64,000 nt of DNA from Bagarius yarrelli (Eukaryota; Chordata; Actinopteri; Siluriformes; Sisoridae). Position 1 is the stretch's first letter. Each line of letters begins with the position of its first letter. A program made the position numbers and the translations under genes. This document shows positions 49,301-57,149 of this stretch, in pieces. The notes beneath the pieces are model-generated. The model did no database searches. It saw nothing but the letters and a program-made list of their open reading frames with translations, and had not been told where the DNA came from. The stretch covers positions 6,001,763 to 6,065,762 of the forward strand of contig VCAZ01000008.1 in assembly GCA_005784505.1 (NCBI GenBank), read 5' to 3'.

Positions 49301-49451
49301 AATCCCCCCCTCACTAAGGTGATACACTTCTATTAAATGCTGCCTTGTGTCAACAGCTTTAACACAACCACACTACAGACTGCATTTCACTTTAAACAGT
49401 CCCCAAAGACTGGACTAACGAGACAGAGCTGATAAAGTGCTTACCTGACAT
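25118..49451 (-). CDS. thrb: Thyroid hormone receptor beta, short-N-terminus isoform with 9-residue insert
   Basis: Ligand-activated nuclear receptor NR1A2: binds T3, pairs with RXR and regulates TRE-bearing genes. Minus-strand exons: 49451-49445 (ATG TCA G), 35485-35385, 34124-33977, 33292-33087, 31691-31665, 30873-30727, 28982-28724, 25359-25118. All phases agree, giving 378 residues, or 369 without the 27-base exon, the length I recall for chicken TR-beta0. The start reads MSGYIPSYLDRDELCVVCGD. Zinc finger 1 uses C15/C18/C32/C35. The second finger, hinge (KRLAKRKLIEENRERRK), ligand-binding domain and AF-2 (PLFLEVFED) are intact. Asn in LTLNGEMAV marks beta; TR-alpha has Ser there. Zebrafish TR-beta1, as I recall, has a longer N-terminus (MSEQ...); I could not find that extra exon between 37.3 and 49.4 kb. 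The gene is convergent with nr1d2. Confidence 0.85.
25360..28723 (-). other. thrb: thrb intron, 3.4 kb
   Basis: No coding sequence. Contains a family B SINE fragment (25828-25925), a family C repeat (26835-26960) and a short (GT)n at 28003-28019. The rest is AT-rich and unremarkable. Confidence 0.75.
28724..28982 (-). CDS. thrb: thrb exon (LBD core, Asn specific for beta)
   Basis: Acceptor tgtgcttcag. Reads [20 protein letters not shown] and on through [20 protein letters not shown] to ALLQAVILLSS, with donor G|GTGCGT. 259 bases, the usual size for this exon in TR genes. The Asn in LTLNG is the residue that distinguishes TR-beta from TR-alpha in ligand selectivity. Confidence 0.97.
29676..29815 (-). 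repeat. SINE family A, degenerate
   Basis: catttacagttttggcattt, gaggatgtcattatccagac and ggggccttgctcaggggtct are recognisable. The tRNA-like end is lost. Confidence 0.65.
29885..30275 (+). mobile_element. Tc1-like transposon 3' remnant
   Basis: caatgtccctgtgcacaaaa, ccactgaacacctttaggat-like text (tgaacacctttaggataaac), ggaacactgactgcacccca and atctagtggaaagtctttac follow the order of fish Tc1-like transposase ends. The terminal part gatgtccaggtgtctcagaa resembles the inverted repeat at 2476-2766. The reading frame is broken. Confidence 0.65.
30727..30873 (-). CDS. thrb: thrb exon (start of LBD)
   Basis: Acceptor ctgtcatttcag. Reads AEDIGQGTIVSTPEGSKVDI and on to AFSQFTKIITPAITRVVDFA, KKLPMFCE, with donor GAG|GTGAGT. 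147 bases, phase 0 at both ends. It begins with Ala where the human sequence has Pro (LPEDIG). Confidence 0.97.
31665..31691 (-). CDS. thrb: thrb 27-base micro-exon (SAVGVKETK insert)
   Basis: Nine codons, AGT GCA GTG GGG GTG AAG GAA ACC AAG, bounded on the minus strand by the acceptor ctatacttctgaccag and the strong donor AAG|GTAAGA. It lies exactly between the hinge exon ending KFL and the exon starting AEDIG, is in phase 0 on both sides and has no stop. A nine-residue insertion at this place is an established feature of some teleost TR-beta isoforms, and I recall nearly the same residues in zebrafish. Skipping it gives the ordinary vertebrate protein. Confidence 0.88.
33087..33292 (-). CDS. 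thrb: thrb exon (hinge)
   Basis: Acceptor tttcttgttcag-like (tcttgttcag). Completes L then VLDDSKRLAKRKLIEENRER and on to RPEPTQEEWELIRIVTDAHM, TNAQGNHWKQKRKFL, with donor CTG|GTAAGA. 206 bases, the family size. Contains the basic nuclear localisation stretch. Confidence 0.97.
33977..34124 (-). CDS. thrb: thrb exon (second zinc finger)
   Basis: Acceptor gtttctccag. Reads GFFRRTIQKNLNPTYACKYE and on to QCQECRFKKCIAVGMATD, with donor T|GTGAGT. 148 bases. The residues NLNPTYACKY and CIAVGM are fish-like variants of the mammalian NLHPSYSCKY and CIYVGM. Confidence 0.97.
34376..34746 (-). repeat. SINE family B, full-length, in thrb intron
   Basis: Reverse orientation: tail attcatcttctatacctgct, body ggacaccctggacaggtcgc and catgtttttggactgtggga, then the tRNA-like end cttcttgctgtgaggcaaca, agccaccgtgctgcc. 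Also carries cattcattcat at the 3' end. Confidence 0.9.
35385..35485 (-). CDS. thrb: thrb exon (first zinc finger; shared acceptor of all isoforms)
   Basis: Acceptor atgtgtcctttccag. Two bases GG complete the Gly of whichever 5' exon is used, then YIPSYLDRDELCVVCGDKAT and on to CITCEGCK, with donor AAG|GTAGGA. 101 bases, the family size. Confidence 0.97.
36131..36187. repeat. (TA)n microsatellite
   Basis: Pure TA of about 55 bases, directly abutting the Tc1-like remnant at 36188. TA is the insertion target of such elements. Confidence 0.95.
36188..36535. mobile_element. Tc1-like element, second family, internally deleted
   Basis: Starts cagtcaagcccgaaattatt, then catacccctggcaaattctg and ttattcaaccagcaagtttt, a terminal region I recognise from fish Tc1-like transposons. 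The right part (agtccaagctgttttaaagt, ttgggaacagctgttttaat) also belongs to such elements. Transposase is absent. Confidence 0.65.
36997..37345 (-). CDS. thrb: thrb TR-beta2-specific first coding exon
   Basis: ATG at 37345-37343 opens MNYCMPDIYEMPHGMAGGYT. The 116 codons are rich in Pro, Tyr, Gln and Met and end WIQVPHKK plus one base at donor AAAAAAG|GTACAA. That donor is weak (GTACAA), but the phase requires it: an alternative GTACCA ten bases earlier would break the frame. The preceding in-frame GTG is not a start. Confidence 0.93.
37622..37645 (-). promoter_or_regulatory. thrb: TR-beta2 core promoter: TATA box and CCAAT
   Basis: Reading minus, TATATAAA lies at 37629-37622, preceded upstream by ATTGG (37645-37641) within ggattgggtcc. 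A start site about 30 bases below the TATA box would leave a 5' UTR of roughly 250 bases. CRX/OTX-like GGATTG text is present but not a strict match. Confidence 0.55.
38305..38516 (-). repeat. SINE family A
   Basis: agacatttggcagacgccct, ggggcccagcaatgccagct, ttggtggtgctgggaattaa; ends ttaagctaccacttc. The region near 38370 is T-rich and degraded. Confidence 0.75.
40300..40445 (+). repeat. Interspersed repeat family C
   Basis: ctgattcctctcataatttc, tcatctcaggtagtttatcc, gtaaagctgctttaagagat, gtctattgttagaatt: the same motif order as near 53020-53370. Confidence 0.65.
42248..42371. repeat. Minisatellite, 23-base unit, about 5 copies
   Basis: Unit aacaagctgatgacaaacac plus acc, repeated about five times with single-base changes (gataac, gccaatgac, cacatt). 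Confidence 0.9.
42629..42973 (-). repeat. SINE family B, near full-length
   Basis: cattcatcttctatacccgc, ggggacaccctggacaggtt, catgtttttgggactgtggg, ttcttgctgtgaggcaacag. The last part of the tRNA-like end is missing. Contains (CA)n at 42775-42790. Confidence 0.9.
43207..43375 (-). repeat. SINE family A
   Basis: atactcttatccaaagcaac, gaaggttaagggccttgctc, caacaccttaaccactaagc. Confidence 0.8.
43590..43720 (-). repeat. SINE family A, partial
   Basis: tttacatttacagcatttag, gttatccaaagtgatgtaca, gggccttactcaggggttag; middle deleted. Confidence 0.75.
46374..46880. repeat. ATC/ACC-rich satellite with a 50-base higher-order unit
   Basis: About 500 bases of atc/acc/aca triplets. Near-identical 50-base units start at 46401, 46451 and 46501 (atcatcaccaacaccaccac ...), after which the array decays into shorter irregular units. 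Confidence 0.92.
47000..47168 (-). repeat. SINE family A
   Basis: cttatccagtgtgacttaca, gggccctgctcaggggccca, gaccaacaccttaaccacta. Confidence 0.78.
48178..48333 (-). repeat. SINE family A
   Basis: cacccttattcagagtgact, ggtggtgctgggaatcgaac, aacacattaaccgctgcgct. Confidence 0.8.
49106..49165 (-). other. Exon-like 60-base block in thrb 5' region (uncertain)
   Basis: On the minus strand it has the acceptor cattatcctcctgtcag and the donor TTAGAG|GTAAGA, with an open phase-0 frame DFESSQAFKPVYDLDQSTLE. Included after the ATG-TCA-G exon it would give a stop within three codons, so it does not extend the receptor. It may be a poison or UTR exon, or chance. Confidence 0.25.
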
Positions 49452-49510
49452 ACTGCTCCCGAATCAGGGCCTAAACATCATTCTTATGTTGCTTACGGAC
49501 TCCTCGATAT
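49445..49510 (-). CDS. thrb: thrb upstream exon with short start codon segment (ATG TCA G)
   Basis: 66-base exon: acceptor gttttgtttctcag above 49510, donor CAG|GTAAGC below 49445. Only the last seven bases code (49451-49445). Joined to 35485 they read MSGYIPSYL. A small upstream reading frame (ATGATGTTTAGGCCCTGA) lies in the same exon. Both splice sites are strong and the phase is exactly that required. Confidence 0.75.
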
Positions 49511-49637
49511 CTGAGAAACAAAACAGGGCGAAACAGGTTTGCACACAGGTTACAACTATTATACAAACATGATTTAATCTGAATGGGATGGATAGATAAT
49601 CCAAACACCACAAGATGTATTTCTAATCATTGCTCAC

Positions 49638-49680
49638 CTGATATTTAGGTCCTCTCCGGTGAGGTAAACACCAGTGCGGC
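49638..49680 (-). other. thrb: thrb 5' UTR exon (43 bases)
   Basis: Acceptor tttgtgttttccag above 49680, donor ATCAG|GTGAGC below 49638. It contains no ATG. The intron to the next exon is only 127 bases. Assignment to thrb rests on strand, position and splice-site quality. Confidence 0.6.
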
Positions 49681-49740
49681 CTGGAAAACACAAATCAGGA
49701 AGACTAATGAGCCAGAACATTCAATCAACCATCGAATGAT

Positions 49741-49743
<3 letters not shown>

Positions 49744-49776
<33 letters not shown>

Positions 49777-49778
49777 TA

Positions 49779-49834
<56 letters not shown>
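49744..49834. repeat. (GA)n and (GATA)n microsatellites
   Basis: gagaga run at 49744-49772 followed by atagatagatag at 49779-49834. Confidence 0.95.
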
Positions 49835-50320
49835 GAAGGAATGAAAAACAAAAATTGAAGACGGATGCTAATAAAGGTAGGGGCACCCGAAAAAAAGAAT
49901 AACTCAATAGAGAAAGAAAAAAATGATGCACAGATGACAGCAAAGAGGATGGCAGTGGGAAAAGTAACATCTAGTGCATGAGCAATGAGGGAAAGATGAA
50001 ATAGATGGAAATAAATAGAGAGTGAAAAAGAAAATAAGCACAGAGGACAGAGAGAGAGGGGGGAAGAATAAAAAAAAGAGAAACAAGGGGGAGAGAGAGA
50101 GAGAGAGAGAGAGAGAAAGCAACAGAGAAAGAGAGAGAGCAAGAAAGGTAAAAAAGATTGTTTGAGAAGACAGAAGTATGGAAGACAGAAAACAAGGATG
50201 CAAAAAAAGAAAGGAGTGAAAGAAAGGTGAGACAAACAAACAGACATGGAGGAGTGTCAGAAGGCAGAGCGAGGGAGTTTTTCGTTTTTTTCCTGTGCGT
50301 GAACTCTCTGCCCTGCTGTT
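49835..50320. repeat. GA-rich low-complexity tract
   Basis: Purine-rich sequence (agagagag, gaaagaaag, ggggagagag). No gene was seen. Confidence 0.8.
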
Positions 50321-50824
50321 GTTACAGCATTGACGAGAAGATCCAAATACAGGCCAATGAGTACAAGTTCAACCAGGACACACACTCACTCTCTCACTCT
50401 CACACACACATATACACACACACACATACAAACAGATAGATGTTTTTATCTTTCACTTTAAAAAATTTTTAAAAAGGGCTTAGTAACTTTAACCAGGGTG
50501 GCAGGGAGGTGAAAATATTTTGGTAAAATTCTGGCAAATTTTTCAGAAACTTTCCCGTGGGAACCCCTATACCGAACCCACCGATATTTATATATATAAA
50601 TAAAATAAAGAGTGGAAGAAAGAAAAGAGACGTATTGAAAGAAAAATTTAACTAAATTCTTTATGATTTGTTGAAGGCAGGAAAGTATTTTGTAAAACAT
50701 CTGAAGGTTTTGTCCTTGTGGGGACATTTTTGCTGGTTCTTACGTAGCAAAAAAAGAATGTCTGCATGTGTATATGTGCACATTTCTGTGTGCGAGTTGT
50801 GTTTATTTTGGAGTGTGTTTTCTG

Positions 50825-50846
50825 TGTGTGTGTGTGTGTGTGTGTG
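50825..50846. repeat. (GT)n microsatellite
   Basis: Pure GT run of about 22 bases. Confidence 0.9.
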
Positions 50847-51457
50847 CGTGTGGGTACACTTATATTGCATGGATGGTTTTATTCCTTAAATCCTTTTCTT
50901 TCATTTTGTCTTTTAATCACAGAGGATAAATTAGCAGCAAATTGGTTTCGAGAAAGAGCGAGCAAGAGAGAGAGAGAAAGAGAGAGCGAAAGAGAGACAG
51001 AAGGAAGTATAAAGAGGAGGTAACATAAGGAAGCATGTGCCAGAGTTTTTGGCTGTTATTACCAGGAAATGGTCTGGTATCAGGGATTTGATAGTCACAT
51101 TTGATACACTTGGCAGTTTCCCCTCACGCTCTGCTGTCGAATGTCGGCATGTGCTAAGATTTAGATTTCATATCGAGATGTGTGTGATGTCCTAAAGGGA
51201 TTGAAACATTATCACAACAAGGAAATTTAAAAAAAAAAACAACAAAGAGGACATTACAACCTCAATCTGTCCTGGGGCATCTAATTTAAAAAAATCTTCA
51301 ACGATGACAAATTTGTTATTCTCTCACTGACATGGTGATGTTTTGTCCACCAATATTTTCTATTATTTAATACCAGCATGTTTTAATACATTGAAATAAT
51401 AAAGAGAATTTTTGTTTGTCTGATCTGCAATTGTCCAGTGTGGGTCAAGTCTGTGCT

Positions 51458-51461
<4 letters not shown>

Positions 51462-51495
<34 letters not shown>
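51462..51495. repeat. (CT)n microsatellite
   Basis: Pure CT run of about 34 bases. Confidence 0.95.
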
Positions 51496-51500
<5 letters not shown>

Positions 51501-51689
51501 CTCAGCAGTCAGAGTCCAATCAGGAAGCAGGATACGCTTTTACCCCTCACAGATTAAATGTCACCCACATATTTATATAAATTAGGACAAAATTAGGAAA
51601 CACCACTTAAATGTAATAGGTCAAGCTGATACTGGAGTGCCACCAAAATCTACCAATAAAATGCCATAGAAATAACATGTTTAATAGGT

Positions 51690-51960
51690 GTCAAAAATAC
51701 ACCAAACATCCAAAAGTATTGGAATAACTGACCATGTGTTTATTTTCAAACATCCGAGTACTATTGAGATCAGACACTAATATTGAGGCGAGGAGGTCTG
51801 GGGTGCAGTCGGTGTTCCAGTTTATCCCAAAGGTGTTCAGTGGTGTTTTTTTACTTCAACCATAACACACCGAATCTACATAGAGCTCAGGGGTTTGGTG
51901 CACAAGGACAATGACATCCTGGAACAGCTTTTGAGTCTCTTAGTTCCAGGGGGGGAATAA
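51690..51960 (-). mobile_element. Tc1-like remnant, same family as 2476-2766
   Basis: atccaaaagtattggaataa, gagatcagacactaatattg, ggggtgcagtcggtgttcca, tttatcccaaaggtgttcag read as the reverse complement of the transposase end seen at 29885-30275. The distal end is decayed. Confidence 0.65.
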
Positions 51961-52530
51961 TGTTATACTACAACATGGCAACAGACTAGGGAAAACCATA
52001 TTGCAACCAAAATATTATATAAAATACTGATATTTTTTGTATAGATATACATCATGAAAAAAAATGAAGAAGTAGCAATGGATCCTTTGCACTCTACTCT
52101 ATTCACTCTTGTTGCTAAATGTAGGACACGCCCACGTCTATTCACCAACGGTCGCTGTCTCTCATGTTACCAGAACTCACCAGCTCTAAACGCCCCTTGA
52201 TACTGAAATTCAGTAGCAGGTTATAAAGTGTACAGTGTAATTAATGAGGACCATAGCAATGTGAGAACGCTTTGCTTTTATCTCACTAAAATGTTTTTCA
52301 ACGGGTGTAAAACAGGATTGGCTGTGCTGCCAGGATCGGTATTTCTGTTAAGCCTCCGGCGATTCATGTTGCCACAAAAATAGATTTAAAAAAGGCTGCA
52401 CATAAACAGAACATTATTTACTGGTAAAATATTATATATTTACTGTGTTATTCTGTGGCAGAAATATCATTAAGTCATTGTTACAACTTTATATTAAATT
52501 ACTTTATATAGGATATGAACCTGGGACCTT

Positions 52531-52706
52531 ACATTTCTGGCATTTGACAGACACTTTTATCCAGAGCGACTTACATGATCTCTTTTATACAACTAAGCAA
52601 TTAAGGTTTAAGGGCCTTGTTCAGGGGCCCAGCTTGGTGGTGCTGGAACTCGAACCCCGATCTTCCAATTAGCAGTCCAACACCTTAACCACTGCGCTAC
52701 CACTTC
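52531..52706 (-). repeat. SINE family A
   Basis: atccagagcgacttacatga, gggccttgttcaggggccca, cagtccaacaccttaaccac, tgcgctaccacttcc. Confidence 0.85.
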
Positions 52707-52984
52707 CTGTGGATATATGGATTGCAATATTTTGTGATATATATTGTATTGTGAGGCCCTTGCCGATACACAGCCCTAGACCACATTGTTGTAATTTAAC
52801 AAAAAAAAACCTAGGTCCATTCTACTGACTTTTTCATGCGCTAAACCGTGCATGTCCTGTTGTTCATCTAGAAGAAGTCTAGCAAGAGCGTCAGCAGGAG
52901 ATCACCATACCTGATGCAAGGTTTTCTTGAGGAAAATGTTTCAACCTGGCAAATTTTGAAGTCAGTTATAAATGATCAGCACAG

Positions 52985-53370
52985 GATTTCTAAAACACAC
53001 TTTTCGGTAAAGTGTCACCCAAACGAGGATGGGTTCTCTTTTGAGGCTGGTTCTTCTGAAGGTTTTTTTCTTGTACCATCTAAGGGAGTTTTTTTCCTGC
53101 CACAGTCACCCCAGGCTCACTTGTAGATGTTTTTAATCATTTTTTTCCCCCCTAACATTAATCATGGACTAGACGGCTAAGATAGGCTCCAGCAGATTCC
53201 CGTGACCCTGAATTAGGAAATACGCGGGTATAGAAGATGAATGAATGAATGACTGAATAAATAAATAATCATGGGCTTTTGTATTCGTAATTATGTTGTG
53301 TAAAGCTGCTTTGAGGCAATATCTATTGTTAAAAGCGCTACATAAATAAAAAACTGAATTGATTCCTCCA
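52985..53370 (+). repeat. Family C repeat interrupted by a family B fragment
   Basis: Left part (tcacccaaacgaggatgggt ... ccacagtcaccccaggctca) ends near 53140 and the right part (gtaaagctgctttgaggcaa, tgttaaaagcgctacataaa) resumes near 53275. Between them, 53165-53262 is a family B 3' end (ctccagcagattcccgtgac ... gcgggtatagaagatgaatg). Confidence 0.7.
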
Positions 53371-53627
53371 TCTCGCTTTCTTTCTCTACTTCTTTTTCTC
53401 TGAACTCTCTCCACATCATTAAGTGTTATTTTATTAGTAACACATATAATTCTTCAGAACATTTTCATTAGGTTTTCTGCTTTGTTCTTACTTCCTAAAT
53501 ATAAAATTCATATTCATTGCATAACAAACATGTGAACTGCAATCGAATCCAAAACTAACGGCCCATAAAACTTTCTTTTGGTGTGTCAGGAATTACATCA
53601 TCCAACAACAAAGTCTCGGAATGTTTG

Positions 53628-53629
<2 letters not shown>

Positions 53630-53660
<31 letters not shown>
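53630..53660. repeat. (CA)n microsatellite
   Basis: Pure CA run of about 30 bases. Confidence 0.95.
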
Positions 53661-53663
<3 letters not shown>

Positions 53664-53780
53664 TGATAAGGCTGAATGAATAATTGAAAAACTACTGTGA
53701 ATAAATATTAAATGGACTGTGCTTCCGGAGTCGCAGTCGGCCTCACAAGGAACAAAAGAACACGCTTACGACATTCTCAC

Positions 53781-53890
53781 CTGCTGCCATACAATCGGTC
53801 CCGCCGCCTAAACACGTGCTGCACACGACATCGGGGTGGGGGGTTGGGTACTGAGTTATTGAAGAGATCAGTTTCAGTTATCTTTCCGGC
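53781..53890 (-). other. thrb: Candidate distal thrb 5' UTR exon
   Basis: Donor GCAGCAG|GTGAGA below 53781. Acceptor tctgttttacttcag above 53890, with an alternative one above 53818. It is GC-richer than its surroundings, with several CpG and a CACGTG near 53813. Ends ATGGCAGCAG, phase 1, so splicing directly to 35485 would also be open (MAAGYIPSYL). Linkage to thrb is inference. Confidence 0.35.
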
Positions 53891-53906
53891 CTGAAGTAAA
53901 ACAGAG

Positions 53907-53928
53907 GTGTGTGTGTGTGTGTGTGTGT
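53907..53928. repeat. (GT)n microsatellite
   Basis: Pure GT run of about 22 bases. Confidence 0.9.
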
Positions 53929-53929
53929 G

Positions 53930-56130
53930 AACAGAAATGACTGAAATGATAAACAATTTTGGTTTTCCAAAGTTTTAGTAAAAATGTTGGTCAAAAAGTG
54001 AGCTAATGCGTCACCAGCCAAGAACGTTAACAAACAGCTGCATGTATGACGCCTCTAACTCCACTAGCAGGTGCTCAGCAGGGAGAGGAAATCGTGAGCT
54101 AACTAAATTTTTTAAAACATAGACCGTAAGAGATCATAAATTATTTGTGAGGTTTAATTTGGGTTTAACAGAGATTTGAACAATATATACGACGATATGT
54201 CTACTAAAAAACGTGAGGAAATAATTCCAAACGATTAAAGGGGAGGAAGATTTGTTTTTTTTTCTTACTAGCACTGTAACAATATGTGGAACATAAACAA
54301 TATATAGAACATTATCTAAAATTGTTTAAACAGTAGCATAAGCATGATTACGACTGTGTAAAAATATCGATACAGCTATCGTTAGTCTCACATGCAGCCT
54401 TTTTAGGGCTCAAAAAAATGGTAATGGCAGGAACTCTGAGTTCGATGATGATGATGATGATAATGCTGATAATGAAGGACCATGTCGGGGGAATTGTTGC
54501 GCAACACATCCAAAGCGTTATGAATATATTATAAAATCAGAGCAGACGTTCAATATTCACAGTTTGCACACTCGCGGTTTGAAAATGAAAGTAAAAAAAC
54601 GAGCGGTTTTAATAGTGTCTTTCTGATGCCTTAAAATTACAGACAACATAATTACCCAACTATATTGTGGCAACCAGAGGACACAATATCCCCGGGACGA
54701 CGGGCTATCGACTGTGTAAATACTCTATACTAAAGCTTTACCAATCCTGTGCCTTTGGATGCTATATTTGTTTCAGTTTGACACTCTAGAGTAGTTTAAT
54801 GGCTTGACTTAAATCTTTAGAGTTTCACAGATATTCGGATGTAAATACGTATTTAATTTGCGTCAGAACAGATTTCTTCTCTCTCTCAGGGTATTCCAGT
54901 ACTGTAGCTCAACTACTGAAAAAAAAAAAAGATAATCAATGTTTTCTGGGCGTGTCTAATGTGTGCATCTGCACTTGTGTTAAGAAGTAATGAGGTCGTT
55001 AATGGCAGAACTTCAGGATTTCTGTTATTTTAGATGATGAAATACTGTGGCAACATTAAGCGGAACAGAAAGCACAAAGACCAAAGAAAGCGTGTATCTC
55101 TGAACAAATGTTTAAAATGTCCTTTTACTAAATGAAACAGCGTAGTAAAGATTTAATGAATCATGTGACACTTCTAATGGTTCTCTTTCTGATGAAATAT
55201 GTGCCATAATTTATGATATTAAACTGATATTATATGGCTACTTGTTCAGCTATATGTCTGTTTCTTGCTGTCTTTCTCTGTCTTTTGTCTCACTCTCTTT
55301 TTTTCTTACTTTCTGTCTGTAGCCATGTCAGTCTATCTTTTTTCTCTTTTTGGCGCAGTCCTCAGATTTGCCAGTCATTTGCATCGCTGGAGGTTTGTCG
55401 ACTTGCTCAAGGTTTTACTCAATGTTATTATAATAGGGGACAGCGCACGTATACAAATTTTAGTAGATCATTTTTTAGCTCTTTTTTACCTGTCGGCTTC
55501 TTTTTACCTCTTTTTTAATCAAAAAACCATATTGAAAGTCCTTAGTGTTTTTTCTGCTGTGCGATTCTGTGTAAATAACGAATGCTGAATCGTGAAATCT
55601 TTTTCTACCCACCTGCTTGACAAATTGTTCATTTATCATCTGCACCACTTACCACTGTCCTCATTCCCCTCCTGGTCCTCCTTTTCATCTCTCTTCTTTC
55701 TCATCAGTAAGCTCTCTGCACTTTGACAGCACCACATGCACTGTGATTTAAACTCATTTTAAAAAATGGGGCCTCTTCCGGAGGGGATTTCCTATAAGTG
55801 CAAATTCTAAGGGGCTTCCTGGCTTTTGACATTTTCCATGCATTTCAGTGATTAGCTATGCAACGCTCGAGGCTGCGACAGAATTTCTGTTCGGACAGAA
55901 ACATGCTGTTGAAAGAAAAAGGAAGTGTACAGTAATGCTGTTGCACTAAAAATGATGTGAGCGATGCTCAGCTTCAGAGGAAACCACATGGTACACTAGA
56001 TTTAAACTGCGAAACCCTGATACTAATAAAAATAAACGAACCTCATTTACAGATAAATCTACAGATAACTCGCTCAAAATAAAGGCATGTACCGAATGCC
56101 AAAAATGGAAATGGAAATGAAACAGTGAAT
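53930..56130. other. Unique AT-rich stretch without recognised gene
   Basis: No SINE, exon pair or RNA gene was recognised. One long + strand open frame near 55265-55588 has skewed hydrophobic composition, no recognisable family and no splice context, so it is probably chance. Confidence 0.55.
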
Positions 56131-56137
56131 TACCCAG

Positions 56138-56326
56138 TACATTTACAGCATTTGGCAGACGCCCCATATCCGGAACCATTTACATTTATTTCTTTTATAC
56201 AACTGAGCGATTGGGGGTTAAGGGTCTTGCTCAGGGGCCCAACGGTGGTAACTTAGTGGTGCGGAAAATCGAACCCCGATCTTCCAATTAGCAACTCAAC
56301 ACCTTATCCACTGAGCTACTACTTTC
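56138..56326 (-). repeat. SINE family A, near full-length
   Basis: tacatttacagcatttggca, gggtcttgctcaggggccca, atcgaaccccgatcttccaa, tgagctactacttt. Confidence 0.85.
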
Positions 56327-56375
56327 CGCCTGTGTAACATTAGCCAAAATAAACTAACCTTTCCGACGGGCTTTA

Positions 56376-56592
56376 CATTTACAGCATTCAGCAAACGCCC
56401 TTATCCAGTTTCGACTTTTTATATCGTTTATACAACTGAGCAATTGGGGGTTAAGGGCCTTGCTCAGGATGGCTTGGTGGAGCTGGGAATCAAACCCAAG
56501 GCCTATAATCCCCAGATGCTCAGTTATATAAAAGACATAAATGTAAGTCGCTCTGTATAAGGGTGTCTGCCAAATGCTTTAAATGTAAACAA
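56376..56592. repeat. Two SINE family A pieces in opposite orientation
   Basis: 56376-56500 is a reverse copy (acatttacagcattcagcaa ... agctgggaatcaaacccaag). 56500-56592 is a forward tail (tgctcagttatataaaagac ... aagggtgtctgccaaatgct). Together they form an inverted pair. Confidence 0.75.
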
Positions 56593-57149
56593 GCAGAATA
56601 AAGTTTGAACAGAAGAAATGGAACTGAGAGTGTGTGGGAACTCACTTCTATGGCAACAAACAAATAAATAGTTTGTTGTCTTAGTTGAATTATCGGTAAA
56701 TTAAATTTCCATCAGCTTAATTATTTTAAATACTTTTGTTGTGCCGCACACACTGCTTCTCCTTTATCTGATATGATACCATTTAGATATAACATAGGAT
56801 AACCCGTACAATCCGTACAGCTGACTTTTTACTGCCGGTCGCTGAATAAATACTGCCGGGTTATAAATAAACTATTTATCTGTGTCATCTTTATTTTTTT
56901 CTTATCCACCAATCACAACGAAGACTATTTCACCATTTGTTTCTATGAAATTTAAGTACGTTTGCTAGGTCCATCCACTGCACTTGAAAATCGATGTCGG
57001 TTAGGCTAAACGTGAGGCTGGCGCACGGGAGGGGAGACAACTAGACCAGCAAAAATGATTTCATTTATGTAACTCACAGTATTACAAAAATTGTTTAATA
57101 AATGACCTTTTGTTGTATAAATGATTTGAAATGGGAATTTTCAAACATC

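Noticed and set aside
49645..50247. 200-residue Leu/Ser/Phe-rich minus-strand frame
   Set aside because: Reads through GA and GATA repeats and crosses the thrb 5' UTR exon at 49638-49680; composition is that of simple repeats.
55265..55588. 107-residue hydrophobic + strand frame
   Set aside because: No recognisable family, no splice or promoter context, AT-rich composition. Likely a chance open frame.
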